DNA of 32,533 nt from a virus. Position 1 is the first letter of the stretch. Every line of letters begins with the position of its first letter. The stretch lies in IMG/VR virus record IMGVR_UViG_3300032737_000070, positions 1-32,533 of that record. One strand, written 5' to 3'. Shown piece after piece: positions 9,273 to 17,037 of the stretch. The translations under genes and the position numbers were made by a program. A model generated the notes under the pieces. That model did not search any database. It was not told the origin of the DNA and saw only the letters and a list, made by a program, of their open reading frames with translations.

Positions 9273-9734
9273 TTATACTAATACCATACAACCACTTACA
9301 CGACATGAGAAATCAGTTACTATAAGCCCGCTCTTGTCAGAACTAATATTATAAGCAGTCACATTTACATGAGACAATACAGTAGCATTCCCTGTAGTAT
9401 CTGATGGACTCCAGTAATAAGTTGTCTGACATGCCTCATAATAAGAAGTATTATCAACATACAATCTCAAATTCGTAATATCCGTATTATCAAGATTGGC
9501 TGCCTTCAATACGTCTTGCCCTGTAGTATCAGCAGGATCACATAGTCCACTAAATGTTACAGTCCCGCCATCTTTCAATCCAAATTTATAACTCTTCCAG
9601 CTATCACCAAATTCCGTGGTTTCAAGTTCATCAGAAGTAATACCATTCAACGCCCAAGTACCCATTCCGACTACTTCACCAGTAGCACGAGCTCCTAAGG
9701 AGACCATGCAGTCCTTCCCGATCCGTGTGGCCAT
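9273..9734 (-). CDS. Major tail (tube) protein
   Basis: A 153-residue beta-rich protein starting MATRIGKDCMVSLG, followed by GMGTWALNGITSDELETTEFGDSW and YKFGLKDGGTVTFSGLCDP. 'GTW.....SDELETT.FGD.W..Y..GL.D.G...FSG..D' is typical of major tail tube proteins of siphoviruses (the lambda V / TP901-like tube family). These form stacked hexameric rings around the tape measure protein. A GGAGG binding site sits 8 bases before ATG 9734, consistent with high expression. A terminator-like hairpin lies just upstream, so this gene may begin a separately transcribed tail unit. The length is typical for the family. Confidence 0.88.
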   Translation of the reverse strand: MATRIGKDCMVSLGARATGEVVGMGTWALNGITSDELETTEFGDSWKSYKFGLKDGGTVTFSGLCDPADTTGQDVLKAANLDNTDITNLRLYVDNTSYYEACQTTYYWSPSDTTGNATVLSHVNVTAYNISSDKSGLIVTDFSCRVSGCMVLV

Positions 9735-9766
9735 CTTTCAACCTCCATTTTTAATTAAAATGTTAA

Positions 9767-9814
9767 TAAAAAAAGCCCTATCAATGCATTGCAAAGCAAC
9801 ACATCAATAGAGCT
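9767..9814 (-). terminator. Rho-independent terminator before the tail tube gene
   Basis: On the minus strand, AGCTCTAT(TG)ATG(TG)TTGC-TTT-GCAA(TG)CAT(TG)ATAGGGCT forms a long interrupted hairpin of about 15 pairs. It is followed at once by seven T residues. It lies after the HNH gene and 33 bases before the tail tube ATG, so it would end or attenuate transcription from the head/glycosylation part ahead of the tail genes. No promoter after it is obvious. Confidence 0.75.
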
Positions 9815-9841
9815 TCAGTTTGTCTGAGTATCTCTATTTAA

Positions 9842-9860
9842 TAATTAGACCATCTAATTA
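9842..9860. repeat. Dyad TAATTAGA-N3-TCTAATTA at the HNH stop codon
   Basis: A perfect inverted repeat with 8-base arms and a 3-base spacer, beginning at the HNH gene's stop codon. Its core (TTAGA..TCTAA) resembles the two dyads at 31472 and 31769, although the spacer is one base longer. It could be a protein-binding operator or a short hairpin. Its role is unknown. Confidence 0.4.
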
Positions 9861-10829
9861 ACTACATTTTAAATCATGATACTTACAACCCTCCTGAGAA
9901 TGTATCCAACTATGGCAATCTTCACAAAATGTAATCACATTCCAGAGATCATTTGCTATCATTTTATTCTGTGTAACTCCATTAATATGATGAACATGAA
10001 GTGCTACATCGTTTATGTGTTTGCCACATCTTTGACATTCATAGTCATCTCTTTCGAGAGCAAGTTGTCTTAATTCAGGAACAACTTCAGTATTTCTTTT
10101 TTTACCATAACCTTCCGGCCATTTTTCTTTTCTATAAATAGAACATGAACCCTTACATCCTTGTGAACAATATAGACGTGATTCACCTGGCATTTGACCT
10201 TTAAGAGTTTTCACTCTATTTGCAACTGTAATCCTTGTTGGGTGAAAATAACGCCCACAATATGTACATTTGACAAGAAGCAATCCCTGTTCATCTGATT
10301 CAGGACATTCTTCAATAGTTAATTGGTGTGTGTATGTTTCAAATAACACTGGATTTTGTCTATATATTTTGTTATGTTTTATAATAGTATCTCTATATTT
10401 CTTGTAGTGTTTTTCATTGAAATCACCAATGCAGTTTTCATCTCTCCATTTCTTTCTGTATTTAAGTGCCTGTTCTCTGTTTTTCCAATAGTATGCTATT
10501 GCACGTTCTTTGATTATGTCCTTATGTTTATTATATTTAGTTGCTCCATATTTACGATACTTGTCAGGGTTCGACTTTCTATCAAGTTTTATTCGTGCAT
10601 TAACCTTAACTTTATTTTTATTGTAATAAGATAATCCACATTTCTTTGCATATTCTGGATTGAGCTTATAGTTATCTCTTCTTATCTTATTAAAACATTC
10701 TCTACATTTGCCTCTAAAATTTCCATTGTCACTACGGACAGTAAAATATTCTATTGTCTTTGGTAGCCATTCCCCACAAACAGAACAGGTTTTATATTCT
10801 TCATTAAATTTCAAGTTGGTTTTAGACAT
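9858..10829 (-). CDS. HNH homing endonuclease with N-terminal zinc finger and lysine-rich repeats
   Basis: A 323-residue basic protein. Residues 14-46 form a CxxC...CxxC zinc-binding module (CSVCGEWLPK, CRECFNK). Residues about 50-160 are a run of short Lys/Tyr/Asn repeats (YYNKNK, YNKHKD, YYWKNREQALKYRKKW, HYKKYRD, HNKIYRQNP) typical of DNA-contacting arrays in phage HNH proteins. A second CTYCG...C cluster follows. The C-terminal HNH domain reads CQRCG, HVHHING, NVITFCEDCHSWIH. There is no RuvC-like segment. Upstream lies a 247-nt structured segment and downstream a terminator, so the set may be one mobile cassette inserted between the glycan genes and the tail tube gene. The ATG is preceded only by a weak AAGAG site, suggesting low expression. 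Confidence 0.88.
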   Translation of the reverse strand: MSKTNLKFNEEYKTCSVCGEWLPKTIEYFTVRSDNGNFRGKCRECFNKIRRDNYKLNPEYAKKCGLSYYNKNKVKVNARIKLDRKSNPDKYRKYGATKYNKHKDIIKERAIAYYWKNREQALKYRKKWRDENCIGDFNEKHYKKYRDTIIKHNKIYRQNPVLFETYTHQLTIEECPESDEQGLLLVKCTYCGRYFHPTRITVANRVKTLKGQMPGESRLYCSQGCKGSCSIYRKEKWPEGYGKKRNTEVVPELRQLALERDDYECQRCGKHINDVALHVHHINGVTQNKMIANDLWNVITFCEDCHSWIHSQEGCKYHDLKCS

Positions 10830-10853
10830 TTAATTTACTCTTATGTTTATAAT

Positions 10854-11100
10854 ATGCTGGCAGATTAAGAATAAGACAATTTTCCGATATTTCCTTATAT
10901 GTCATATAGAGCGCTAACCCCTGACATATAAGCGATTTAGGGGAGTGACCCAGGGACTGTGTCCTCCTGGTATGACCCTCGACGGTCTCTCGCCTTGGTG
11001 GACTATTCCAAAGCTCATGTCTTTATTACCACCTCGGTGGGTTATAGATAAATCGAGATGTTAACATCTCACCTTTATCATTATTCCCATCTGCCAGCAT
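10854..11100 (-). ncRNA. Highly structured 247-nt segment upstream of HNH gene, ends in 12-base inverted repeat
   Basis: No gene is seen between 10830 and 11129. On the minus strand the segment starts ATGCTGGCAGAT (11100-11089) and ends with its perfect complement ATCTGCCAGCAT (10865-10854). Inside are several hairpins. GAGATGTTAACATCTC (11070-11055) is enclosed by GATAAA/TTTATC; CCACC-GA-GGTGG is at 11040-11029. CCAGG with inner GGAC-ACA-GTCC and CCTGG is at 10970-10950, and an 11-pair stem CTTATATGTCA/TGACATATAAG is at 10932-10894. The number and length of stems exceed chance and suggest a folded RNA or a mobile element end structure. I cannot match it to a known class. It lacks a clear group I P7 pair. 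Confidence 0.55.
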
Positions 11101-11129
11101 TTATTATTTAGCATCCTTTCTATCTTTTG

Positions 11130-11447
11130 TCAAGCCTTTTTCTCTTTCTTTTTATCTGCTTTCCAATTCAATGTTTCTTTTACAATAATATCATTTATTT
11201 TACCTTCATCACATACTATATTAATATTACCATATTTTTCTTCCATTAAAAAACTCTTCAATTCTTTCATTACATCAGTATATTCGTAATATTTAGTCGT
11301 ATCAATTGCTAAAGGATGTCGACGTTTTTCAATGTTAATATTTGATATTCCACCACCAGCACAATTCACTTGAATAAAGCCAATTTTTTTCTTAATAAGA
11401 AAATCTTTTATATAGTTTAATGTTCTATAGAAATCGTTCTCTGCCAT
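11130..11447 (-). CDS. Small protein with two YezD/DUF2292-like repeats
   Basis: A 105-residue protein that contains the same unit twice. Residues about 12-42 read IKDFLIKKKIGFIQVNCAGG then GISNINIEK; residues about 64-94 read LKSFLMEEKYGNINIVCDEG then KINDIIVKE. The pattern 'L..FL..+K.G.I.+.C..G.I..I...' resembles the DUF2292 (YezD) family of small proteins, whose function is unknown. The C-terminus is very lysine-rich (KADKKKEKKA). It is the last gene of the glycan cassette before the structured segment. It starts ATGGCAGAGAA, like the gene at 11756, with no strong ribosome binding site. Confidence 0.6.
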   Translation of the reverse strand: MAENDFYRTLNYIKDFLIKKKIGFIQVNCAGGGISNINIEKRRHPLAIDTTKYYEYTDVMKELKSFLMEEKYGNINIVCDEGKINDIIVKETLNWKADKKKEKKA

Positions 11448-11449
11448 TA

Positions 11450-11617
11450 TTAATCCTTTAGATATCTATTTCGACCAATAATTATATAAATAAATGACCC
11501 AATTATTACTATGCCTATACCTAAATAATTTCTATTTATGATATTAGACATTAAGCAAAATGGGAATATAAAGGCTGGCAATAATTTATATGAAAAATCA
11601 TTATATGTTATTTTCAT
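11450..11617 (-). CDS. Small two-helix membrane protein
   Basis: A 55-residue protein starting at ATG 11617 and ending at TAA 11452-11450, five bases after the previous stop. Two hydrophobic helices are visible: residues about 12-26 (LLPAFIFPFCLMSNI) and 32-48 (LGIGIVIIGSFIYIIIG), joined by the short polar loop NRNY. The C-terminus is positive (RNRYLKD). Size and topology would fit a small holin-like or envelope protein, but its place in a glycan gene cassette does not point to lysis. No family is recognised. Confidence 0.55.
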   Translation of the reverse strand: MKITYNDFSYKLLPAFIFPFCLMSNIINRNYLGIGIVIIGSFIYIIIGRNRYLKD

Positions 11618-11621
11618 TATA

Positions 11622-11756
11622 TTAATGTAATAAAATATAAGGTTCTTTTAACACCCCGTCATCTTCAAAAGCATGAATATTATTATCAGTAAATATCACA
11701 TTTACTTGATCTTCTAATGTATGATTGATAATCCATAATTTTTGTTTCTCTGCCAT
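11622..11756 (-). CDS. Short protein of unknown function
   Basis: A 44-residue frame starting MAEKQKLWIINHTLEDQVNV and ending EPYILLH. Its ATG overlaps the TAA of the large glycosyltransferase gene upstream (TAATG), which favours translation by re-initiation. It has no signal or membrane segment and is not recognised. The next gene starts four bases after its stop. It is supported mainly by tight packing and the in-line start. Confidence 0.5.
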   Translation of the reverse strand: MAEKQKLWIINHTLEDQVNVIFTDNNIHAFEDDGVLKEPYILLH

Positions 11757-12979
11757 TATGCTTCCCTATACTGGAAGTTATTGAGTTTCTTATATAATTC
11801 ATAAGTTGATCTATTGACTTCATAGGTAGTTAGGTGTCCTATTTCAATGCTTGTATCTACATAAATATCAATATCATTATCCCTAAGTTTAGCACAAAGA
11901 CCAATATCCTCACCAATAGTTTTACCTTCTTCATTGATAGTTGTTTGAAACCACGGCATCTGAATATCAAAGAATATACTTGTATTGAGCATCAAGCATC
12001 CACAACCAGTCGCATCTATCTTTACAAGATCCCCTGAATAGCATTCCTTATCTGGCACATGAGTATAAGCCCCTGGCTTACCACGATAAAGAATTGGATC
12101 AAAAGGTGGCCATCGTCTATGAACTGGTGTACCTATAACATCCTTATCGTGGCTTAATAGTTTTTCAATGCAATCCTGTGGATATATCTGGTCTGTGTCC
12201 ATAAGAATTAAATGAGTACAATCTTCCTCTAATGCCTGAGTTACAAGGTTGTTTCTAATCGCATCAATATGACCTGGGAACTTAGGCAATAGTAACGTAT
12301 AGTCTGGCTTACTCATAATCACAAAAGACGTGAAGAATTGTGTATAAATTTTCTCGTCAGTGAGAGGTAATCCTATCGCTATCTTTCTACGGCCCATTTC
12401 GACCTTACGTTTAAAGAATAATTTCATGTCATGTCGTTTGTTTTCATCTGAATAAATATGATCATAGTCTTTATCAGAAATTCCATTAATAACAGGATTA
12501 TCATGTTCAATTTTCGCATCTTTAGCCCATACATATCTGCCCAATTCAATACAACGTTCTGTTAATTCATTATCGCAACGGAGATGTTTGTATCCTGTAT
12601 GAAAGAATTCACCATCCAGATAAGGCAATAATTTCTTACTTGCCATCCAGTGAGTAGCTAATTTGTTGCCATCATGATGATTGTCGTTTAATCCAACTAA
12701 TCCAACTTTATCAGGAAATGTTGTTATAGCAGCTAAAGCATTTTTTAAGAAATCCTTTTGTGGAATGGTATCGTCTCCAAGGAACATCACAAGTTCGTGT
12801 TTCGCTTTTTCAACTAATCGTTTCACCATAACAGGACAACCAACTTTTTCATGGTCAATTTCAGTTATAATTTCATATTGGCTTTCTGATACACCTGCAT
12901 TTTTCTTTATAGCTTCAATGCACCGTTTAGCCTTAATAGGTCTTATAACTGGAATTATGATTGAGACTTTATTATCCAT
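11756..12979 (-). CDS. Two-domain GT-A (GT2-like) glycosyltransferase
   Basis: A 407-residue protein with two GT-A nucleotide-sugar domains in tandem. The first starts KVSIIIPVIRP (residues 4-14), has the acidic metal motif MFLGDDTIP (65-73), and continues to about residue 190. The second starts around 198 (KIAIGLPLTDEKIYTQFF), has LILMDTDQIYP (about 259-269) as its DxD motif, and ends with GEDIGLCAKLRDNDIDIYVD, the usual acceptor-side ED motif of GT2 proteins. It is cytoplasmic with no membrane helix. It probably adds two sugars or makes a disaccharide; the acceptor is unknown. The gene overlaps the upstream methyltransferase gene by 8 bases, placing it in the same cassette. Confidence 0.85.
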   Translation of the reverse strand: MDNKVSIIIPVIRPIKAKRCIEAIKKNAGVSESQYEIITEIDHEKVGCPVMVKRLVEKAKHELVMFLGDDTIPQKDFLKNALAAITTFPDKVGLVGLNDNHHDGNKLATHWMASKKLLPYLDGEFFHTGYKHLRCDNELTERCIELGRYVWAKDAKIEHDNPVINGISDKDYDHIYSDENKRHDMKLFFKRKVEMGRRKIAIGLPLTDEKIYTQFFTSFVIMSKPDYTLLLPKFPGHIDAIRNNLVTQALEEDCTHLILMDTDQIYPQDCIEKLLSHDKDVIGTPVHRRWPPFDPILYRGKPGAYTHVPDKECYSGDLVKIDATGCGCLMLNTSIFFDIQMPWFQTTINEEGKTIGEDIGLCAKLRDNDIDIYVDTSIEIGHLTTYEVNRSTYELYKKLNNFQYREA

Positions 12980-13526
12980 TCTTTACAGCCTTACACCAAA
13001 TATCGCTCTTTGTTTTGCCTTCAACAATTTCACCTTCATCTAATTCACCAGAAGCAAGTCGTCTATCTAATTGGGGAGTTCTTGCAGTAACTTCTCTACA
13101 TTCTAATATTGTAAAGGCCGCCTCAGTGAGATATCTTTTTAGAATATCAAGAGTAAAAAGGTTGTGATGATAATATTCAGGCCCTCTTGTTACAGACCCT
13201 AAGATTCCAACCAATATATCAGGATTTGAATACCTTTGTTCATCTGTAGCATCAAGCCATTTCTGAATCCAAAAAAGCGCATTTGGGCATCGTATAGTTA
13301 GAGTGCCACCAGGCTTTAGAATATGATACCACTTCAGCAATGCTTCCTTGAATTCTTGTGGCAATAAATGTTCAACAGTATGACTTGTATAAATTTCATC
13401 AACATTATTGTAGCCTGATAAAGATACAATATCAGCTTTTACATCAGCATGGTCATTATACTTATCTATATTAATCCAATTAGGCAACTTCTTAATGCCA
13501 CATCCAAGATGTAATTTAATGCTCAT
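12972..13526 (-). CDS. Class I SAM-dependent methyltransferase (Methyltransf_11-like)
   Basis: A 184-residue methyltransferase of the small-molecule/sugar type. SAM motif I is KLHLGCGIKKLPNWINID (residues 4-21), the acidic end of strand 2 is NIDKYN, the catalytic-side motif is SHTVEHL (about 48-54), and strand 5 is HILKPGGTLTIRCPN (about 68-82). It ends after TKSDIWCKAVKNG. This short form, with D/N at the end of strand 2 and a VEHL motif, is frequent in polysaccharide and phage glycan clusters, where it O-methylates sugars or reads SAM for related reactions. It overlaps its neighbours (ATGA with the glycosyltransferase upstream). The substrate cannot be read from the sequence. Confidence 0.85.
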   Translation of the reverse strand: MSIKLHLGCGIKKLPNWINIDKYNDHADVKADIVSLSGYNNVDEIYTSHTVEHLLPQEFKEALLKWYHILKPGGTLTIRCPNALFWIQKWLDATDEQRYSNPDILVGILGSVTRGPEYYHHNLFTLDILKRYLTEAAFTILECREVTARTPQLDRRLASGELDEGEIVEGKTKSDIWCKAVKNG

Positions 13527-15655
13527 ATTTCAATACCTTTCTGTAAAGTTAAAATCATAGCTTTCTGTCCTGGCGTGACAGTAAGATATTCCCCAGGTTT
13601 ATGACCTCTCCATTCAGATGTTAATTTTATATTTCCCCCTGTGGAAGTTGCCTTGTACCCAGGACTACTAATCGGGAAAATTGCTTTATAATCAGGCCCA
13701 CTGAATAATTTACCTTCATTTTTGATTCTGTAAGCATGGTAAACATATAAGCCCTTTATGACATATCTTTTGTATCCAGCCTTATCAATTTTATAAGAAT
13801 AATCATTATCAACCCCATAAAAACCATCTATAACGCCTCCAACATCTTTCCATGCTCTCTTATGGGTTAGTATAAATAACCCACTGAACGGTGGTGCTGA
13901 TGGAGGGATTTCTTCTAATGTAATATCGAATTCGTTCCATGCTTGTTCTGCAAACCTAAAATGTTCTTGAATATCATCTGTATCATTAGGGATAGAATAA
14001 CTTTGCATAGGATTTCCTATCCTATTAGTAACACAAGTTATAAAACCAGCATCATGACCAACCTCCCTTATTGCTTGTTGGCAAATTTCATACCATTGAG
14101 AGTTACACCTAACAAGAACATCATGATCTAATAATAATGCCCAATCTTCTACTGTTTCCATTGCCCTATTATATGCTTTACCAAGATGTGGCCCAGGCTC
14201 ATAAGGTATCCTTACATCAATAAAAGGATCAGATTGACTTATAATTTCCTTATCCACAGCTTTGATTTGATGTGCATTTAACACATGTATTTTAGTCCAA
14301 TCACTTGATTCAATTTCGCTTATAGGATAATCTTTAAACACTACAGGAAAACTAAGTTGATCTCTTCTGCTAAATTTATATACATGCTTCCACCATGTTT
14401 CGCTTAAAACAATTAGTTGTTCGTCTTTATGCGCCCTTGCTATTATTCCAGTAGCGTATAAACCAGCATTTTCAGGATATTCTTCATCACGATATGTATT
14501 AAGTTGTCTCTCAATTATATCAGGATCGTCTTTAGGTATTTTTTGACACATCTTGCCCTCAGCATAAATACAATCCCTTGCATAATGTTTCATTAATGCA
14601 ATAGTTTTATCATTCAGTGAGGCTTTAACGTCTGGTATAATCTTAATAGTCATATTTCCATCAACCCATAGACTGTAATCGTATTCATCTAAAAATCTAT
14701 GAGGACAGATTTTTACTAATCTTGCTGATCTAACTGGATCGCCATAAACCAAAGGCTTCATTAATCTGATTTGCCAAATATTAGATGATAATTTAGGGTT
14801 ATCCGTAAAGCAGATATAATCAATATCTTCACTATATACAGTTGGATCTCTCAATTCATCATACTTACCAAATATAGCAGTATAAATAACGGTATTATTC
14901 TTTTTGCTATCTATAAAAAATTCATTAACTTCTTTGCCCTTCATTTCCCAACAAGTTCTTGTCTTAAACCTATTATCTATTGGGTCAACAATACTTCCAA
15001 AATCAAGACAATGAACATCAGCATCTAAGTTCCATAACCGCTTTGCAATTACACGAGATGCCTGTCCTGTACAGGCCAGTACTACCTTAATGTTTTTATA
15101 GTTCTGCTCTATCTCAGGCCACCATTCATCTATTGTACCATAAGAGTTTGTTGAAGGTGTTTCTATATATATGTCTATTTTGCCAAAAAACTTTTCCATG
15201 TTCTCATGGCTACAACAACCGATGAACATTTTGGGCTGGTCTTCAATGTACTTTGTGATGAAATGCCTCAATATCATCGGTTTGAACACGCCTAAATAAT
15301 GGAAAAGAACGGGACTAAAAAACGTCCCTGTATCTGTCCGCTGCTCTAATATTTTGTTCAAATCGTCTTTATTGGAAAAGGAAGCGAATAAACCATCTAC
15401 CATCCCAGGCTCGGTTTCATATATACCACTAACGCCCCTCATATATAGCGGGTCGTCTATCCGCAGGCCTTCACGTAACTCCAGCATAAGTTTGGGCGTA
15501 CTGACTATTCTATCTTTCCCAAGAGGCCTCTTATACTCAATATCTTCAGTTAAAAGAATATCCACATCACCAAAACGTACATAGTATGCTTTAGGAGATG
15601 AATCTAAAACAGATTCTAATTGTGATAATGATTCAGATGTAGTTAATATTTTCAT
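13523..15655 (-). CDS. Three-domain glycosyltransferase (GT-D-like, DUF616-like, GT2-like) with C-terminal VTPGQK module
   Basis: A 710-residue fusion. Residues 1-250 look like a GT-D fold (SP_1767-like) enzyme, with YYVRFGDVDI near 24-33 and a later LACTGQASRVIAKRLW...LDFGS part (193-221). Residues about 253-450 match DUF616/TOD1-like glycosyltransferases: VIYTAIFGKYDELRDP, ICFTDNP, DYSLWVDGNM (326-335). Residues about 451-670 are GT2-like, with LGKAYNRAME and the DxD-type LLLDHDVLV (507-515). Residues 675-710 form a short module (IKLTSEWRG...VTPGQKAMILTLQKGIEI) shared with the small protein at 17169-17513. Three transferase domains in one chain suggest that it builds a short glycan stepwise. 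No membrane segments are visible. Domain assignments rest on motifs and spacing. Confidence 0.75.
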   Translation of the reverse strand: MKILTTSESLSQLESVLDSSPKAYYVRFGDVDILLTEDIEYKRPLGKDRIVSTPKLMLELREGLRIDDPLYMRGVSGIYETEPGMVDGLFASFSNKDDLNKILEQRTDTGTFFSPVLFHYLGVFKPMILRHFITKYIEDQPKMFIGCCSHENMEKFFGKIDIYIETPSTNSYGTIDEWWPEIEQNYKNIKVVLACTGQASRVIAKRLWNLDADVHCLDFGSIVDPIDNRFKTRTCWEMKGKEVNEFFIDSKKNNTVIYTAIFGKYDELRDPTVYSEDIDYICFTDNPKLSSNIWQIRLMKPLVYGDPVRSARLVKICPHRFLDEYDYSLWVDGNMTIKIIPDVKASLNDKTIALMKHYARDCIYAEGKMCQKIPKDDPDIIERQLNTYRDEEYPENAGLYATGIIARAHKDEQLIVLSETWWKHVYKFSRRDQLSFPVVFKDYPISEIESSDWTKIHVLNAHQIKAVDKEIISQSDPFIDVRIPYEPGPHLGKAYNRAMETVEDWALLLDHDVLVRCNSQWYEICQQAIREVGHDAGFITCVTNRIGNPMQSYSIPNDTDDIQEHFRFAEQAWNEFDITLEEIPPSAPPFSGLFILTHKRAWKDVGGVIDGFYGVDNDYSYKIDKAGYKRYVIKGLYVYHAYRIKNEGKLFSGPDYKAIFPISSPGYKATSTGGNIKLTSEWRGHKPGEYLTVTPGQKAMILTLQKGIEI

Positions 15656-16164
15656 ATTATATCTTTTATGAATAAGAAGTCTCCTGTCAGAGAAGCATAA
15701 TAATCGAATTTTTCTTCCAATCCATCTGGCAATTTTCCCATGTGTCCCTGTATTCGTTCAGGAGTATTATTGCGATAGGCGAGAAGTCCATCAGGCCTTC
15801 TGTCATTATTACTCTCAATATCTGCTACCCAATAACCTCTTTCTAATAGGGCATCATAAGTCCCATTAGATATTCTATAACCAGGTGCTTTAAAGCCTTT
15901 CGTTAACTCATAAGGTTCAATTTTATCTAAATATTCAAGAGCTTCTTGCTTTGTCCAAAACTCACACTCTGGCCCATCGTGATTCCAGCCATGAGGAATC
16001 ATATCAATCCAAGATATCTGTTTTATTTTGGCTATCCATTCTAATGAACACTTTCCAAGGATAGTAAACAGGTTGACCTTCAGTTGTGGTATTCTTATTT
16101 TCAGTTCAAACAATAAATCATACCTGGGGCAATCTTCATAAAAATCATCAAAGCTCAGGATCAT
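15652..16164 (-). CDS. Polysaccharide deacetylase-like (NodB homology) enzyme
   Basis: A 170-residue protein with the metal and catalytic motifs of the NodB/CE4 fold, which removes acetyl or formyl groups from amino sugars. Motif 1 is ILSFDDF (D6, D7), motif 2 is MIPHGWNHD (H58 and H62 bind the metal), motif 3 is KAPGYRIS, and a late IQGHMGKLPDG supplies the last histidine. It is shorter than typical 200-residue family members and carries no signal peptide, so it would act in the cytosol on a sugar precursor, similar to ArnD- or WbmS-like forms. It overlaps both neighbours by four bases (ATGA). The adjacent acetyltransferase gene suggests the two exchange N-acyl groups on one sugar. Confidence 0.75.
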   Translation of the reverse strand: MILSFDDFYEDCPRYDLLFELKIRIPQLKVNLFTILGKCSLEWIAKIKQISWIDMIPHGWNHDGPECEFWTKQEALEYLDKIEPYELTKGFKAPGYRISNGTYDALLERGYWVADIESNNDRRPDGLLAYRNNTPERIQGHMGKLPDGLEEKFDYYASLTGDFLFIKDII

Positions 16165-16598
16165 TTCACTTTCACTCCCCTCGTGAAACCCAATGAATCA
16201 TAGAACGGCCATAAAAATTGTTTTGATGTAATTGCTATCACGGTATTTACACCCCTCGCCTTCATCATAATAAAACTTTTCAGCATCAGATATTTATAAA
16301 AGCCTTTTCCCCTATGCTCTTCTTCACAGAAAGCTACATGAGGTTCACCTATGCCTATCTCGATTGTAAAGAAAGAAGTAGCAACAACTTCACCCTTATA
16401 AGTAATGAAAAGTACATGAGAATCTTTTTTCACGTCCCACTTTCGCCCTAATAAGGTTTCCCATTGGGATCTATATTCTATCGGAACATCTGCTTCATCG
16501 AAGGATATGAATTTGTATCCCTCTGGAATAATGGAAGGCATTATGTCTAAGTCATCCATATCAATCCCTAAATGGTTCCAATATTTATTTGACTGCAT
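16161..16598 (-). CDS. GNAT N-acetyltransferase
   Basis: A GNAT-fold acyltransferase. The acetyl-CoA loop is CEEEHRGKGFYKYLMLKSF, preceded by a beta-bulge strand HVLFITYKGEVVATSFFTIE and followed by GVNTVIAITSKQFLWPFYDSLGF, the normal motif B. I choose ATG 16598 (145 residues, MQSNKYWNHLG), with AGGTGA five bases before it, over an upstream ATG at 16637 buried in the methyltransferase gene. It overlaps the upstream methyltransferase gene by 14 bases and the deacetylase gene by 4. In sugar clusters such enzymes N-acetylate amino sugars; here the substrate is unknown. Confidence 0.8.
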   Translation of the reverse strand: MQSNKYWNHLGIDMDDLDIMPSIIPEGYKFISFDEADVPIEYRSQWETLLGRKWDVKKDSHVLFITYKGEVVATSFFTIEIGIGEPHVAFCEEEHRGKGFYKYLMLKSFIMMKARGVNTVIAITSKQFLWPFYDSLGFTRGVKVK

Positions 16599-17037
16599 AT
16601 AATTCACCTTTAGTATGGACAACTTTGTTTTGCTCATAAGAATTGTTTACAACGTCCTGTAAATGACCTGTGAACTTAGCCTTAATTCCATAAAGATTTC
16701 TATGTGCATCATCCATATAATAAAGCCAACTATTTTGATTCCAGAATGATACGTGCGTAGGATCTTGAAAAGCGCCCCTACCCTCTGTTGAAGGAACAAA
16801 TACAGACAGCCTACCTTCTGGTTTTAAAACTCTATATATTTCCTCAATCGCCTCAACTGTTTTACCTAAATGAATATGCTCTAAAACGTCAAATGCCATA
16901 ACAACATCAAGACAGTTATCTTTAAAAGGCAACCCTTCCTCAATATTACATACTATATCAGGATTAACCTCTGGTCTAATGTCAAGATTAATATGGTCAG
17001 GTTGTGGCCTAAAACCACTACCTAAATTTAATTTCAT
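16585..17037 (-). CDS. Class I SAM-dependent methyltransferase
   Basis: A 150-residue methyltransferase, shorter than usual. The SAM loop is KLNLGSGFRPQPDHINLDIR (2-21), the acidic motif of strand 4 is MAFDVLEHIHLGKT (about 47-60), and strand 5 is VLKPEGRLSVFVPS (about 70-83). A conserved DPTHVSFWN motif (about 92-100) follows; this is frequent in glycan-cluster methyltransferases. It is the paralogue-like partner of the gene at 12972-13526, but the two differ enough to act on different sites. The ATG overlaps the stop of the upstream 41-residue gene. Confidence 0.83.
   Translation of the reverse strand: MKLNLGSGFRPQPDHINLDIRPEVNPDIVCNIEEGLPFKDNCLDVVMAFDVLEHIHLGKTVEAIEEIYRVLKPEGRLSVFVPSTEGRGAFQDPTHVSFWNQNSWLYYMDDAHRNLYGIKAKFTGHLQDVVNNSYEQNKVVHTKGELYAVK

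Noticed and set aside
10854-11100. IscB/HEARO-type guide RNA with the adjacent HNH protein
   Set aside because: The 323-residue protein has one C-terminal HNH domain and no visible RuvC motif or PLMP start, so the partner protein of that RNA family is missing. A decisive Rfam search was not possible.
10854-11100. Second group I intron
   Set aside because: A GGAATAGTCC string resembles the P7 3' strand, but no matching P7 5' partner or P3 pair is found, and no split gene surrounds it.
11450-11617. Holin
   Set aside because: Two-helix topology alone is weak; there is no endolysin nearby and the gene is in a glycan cassette.
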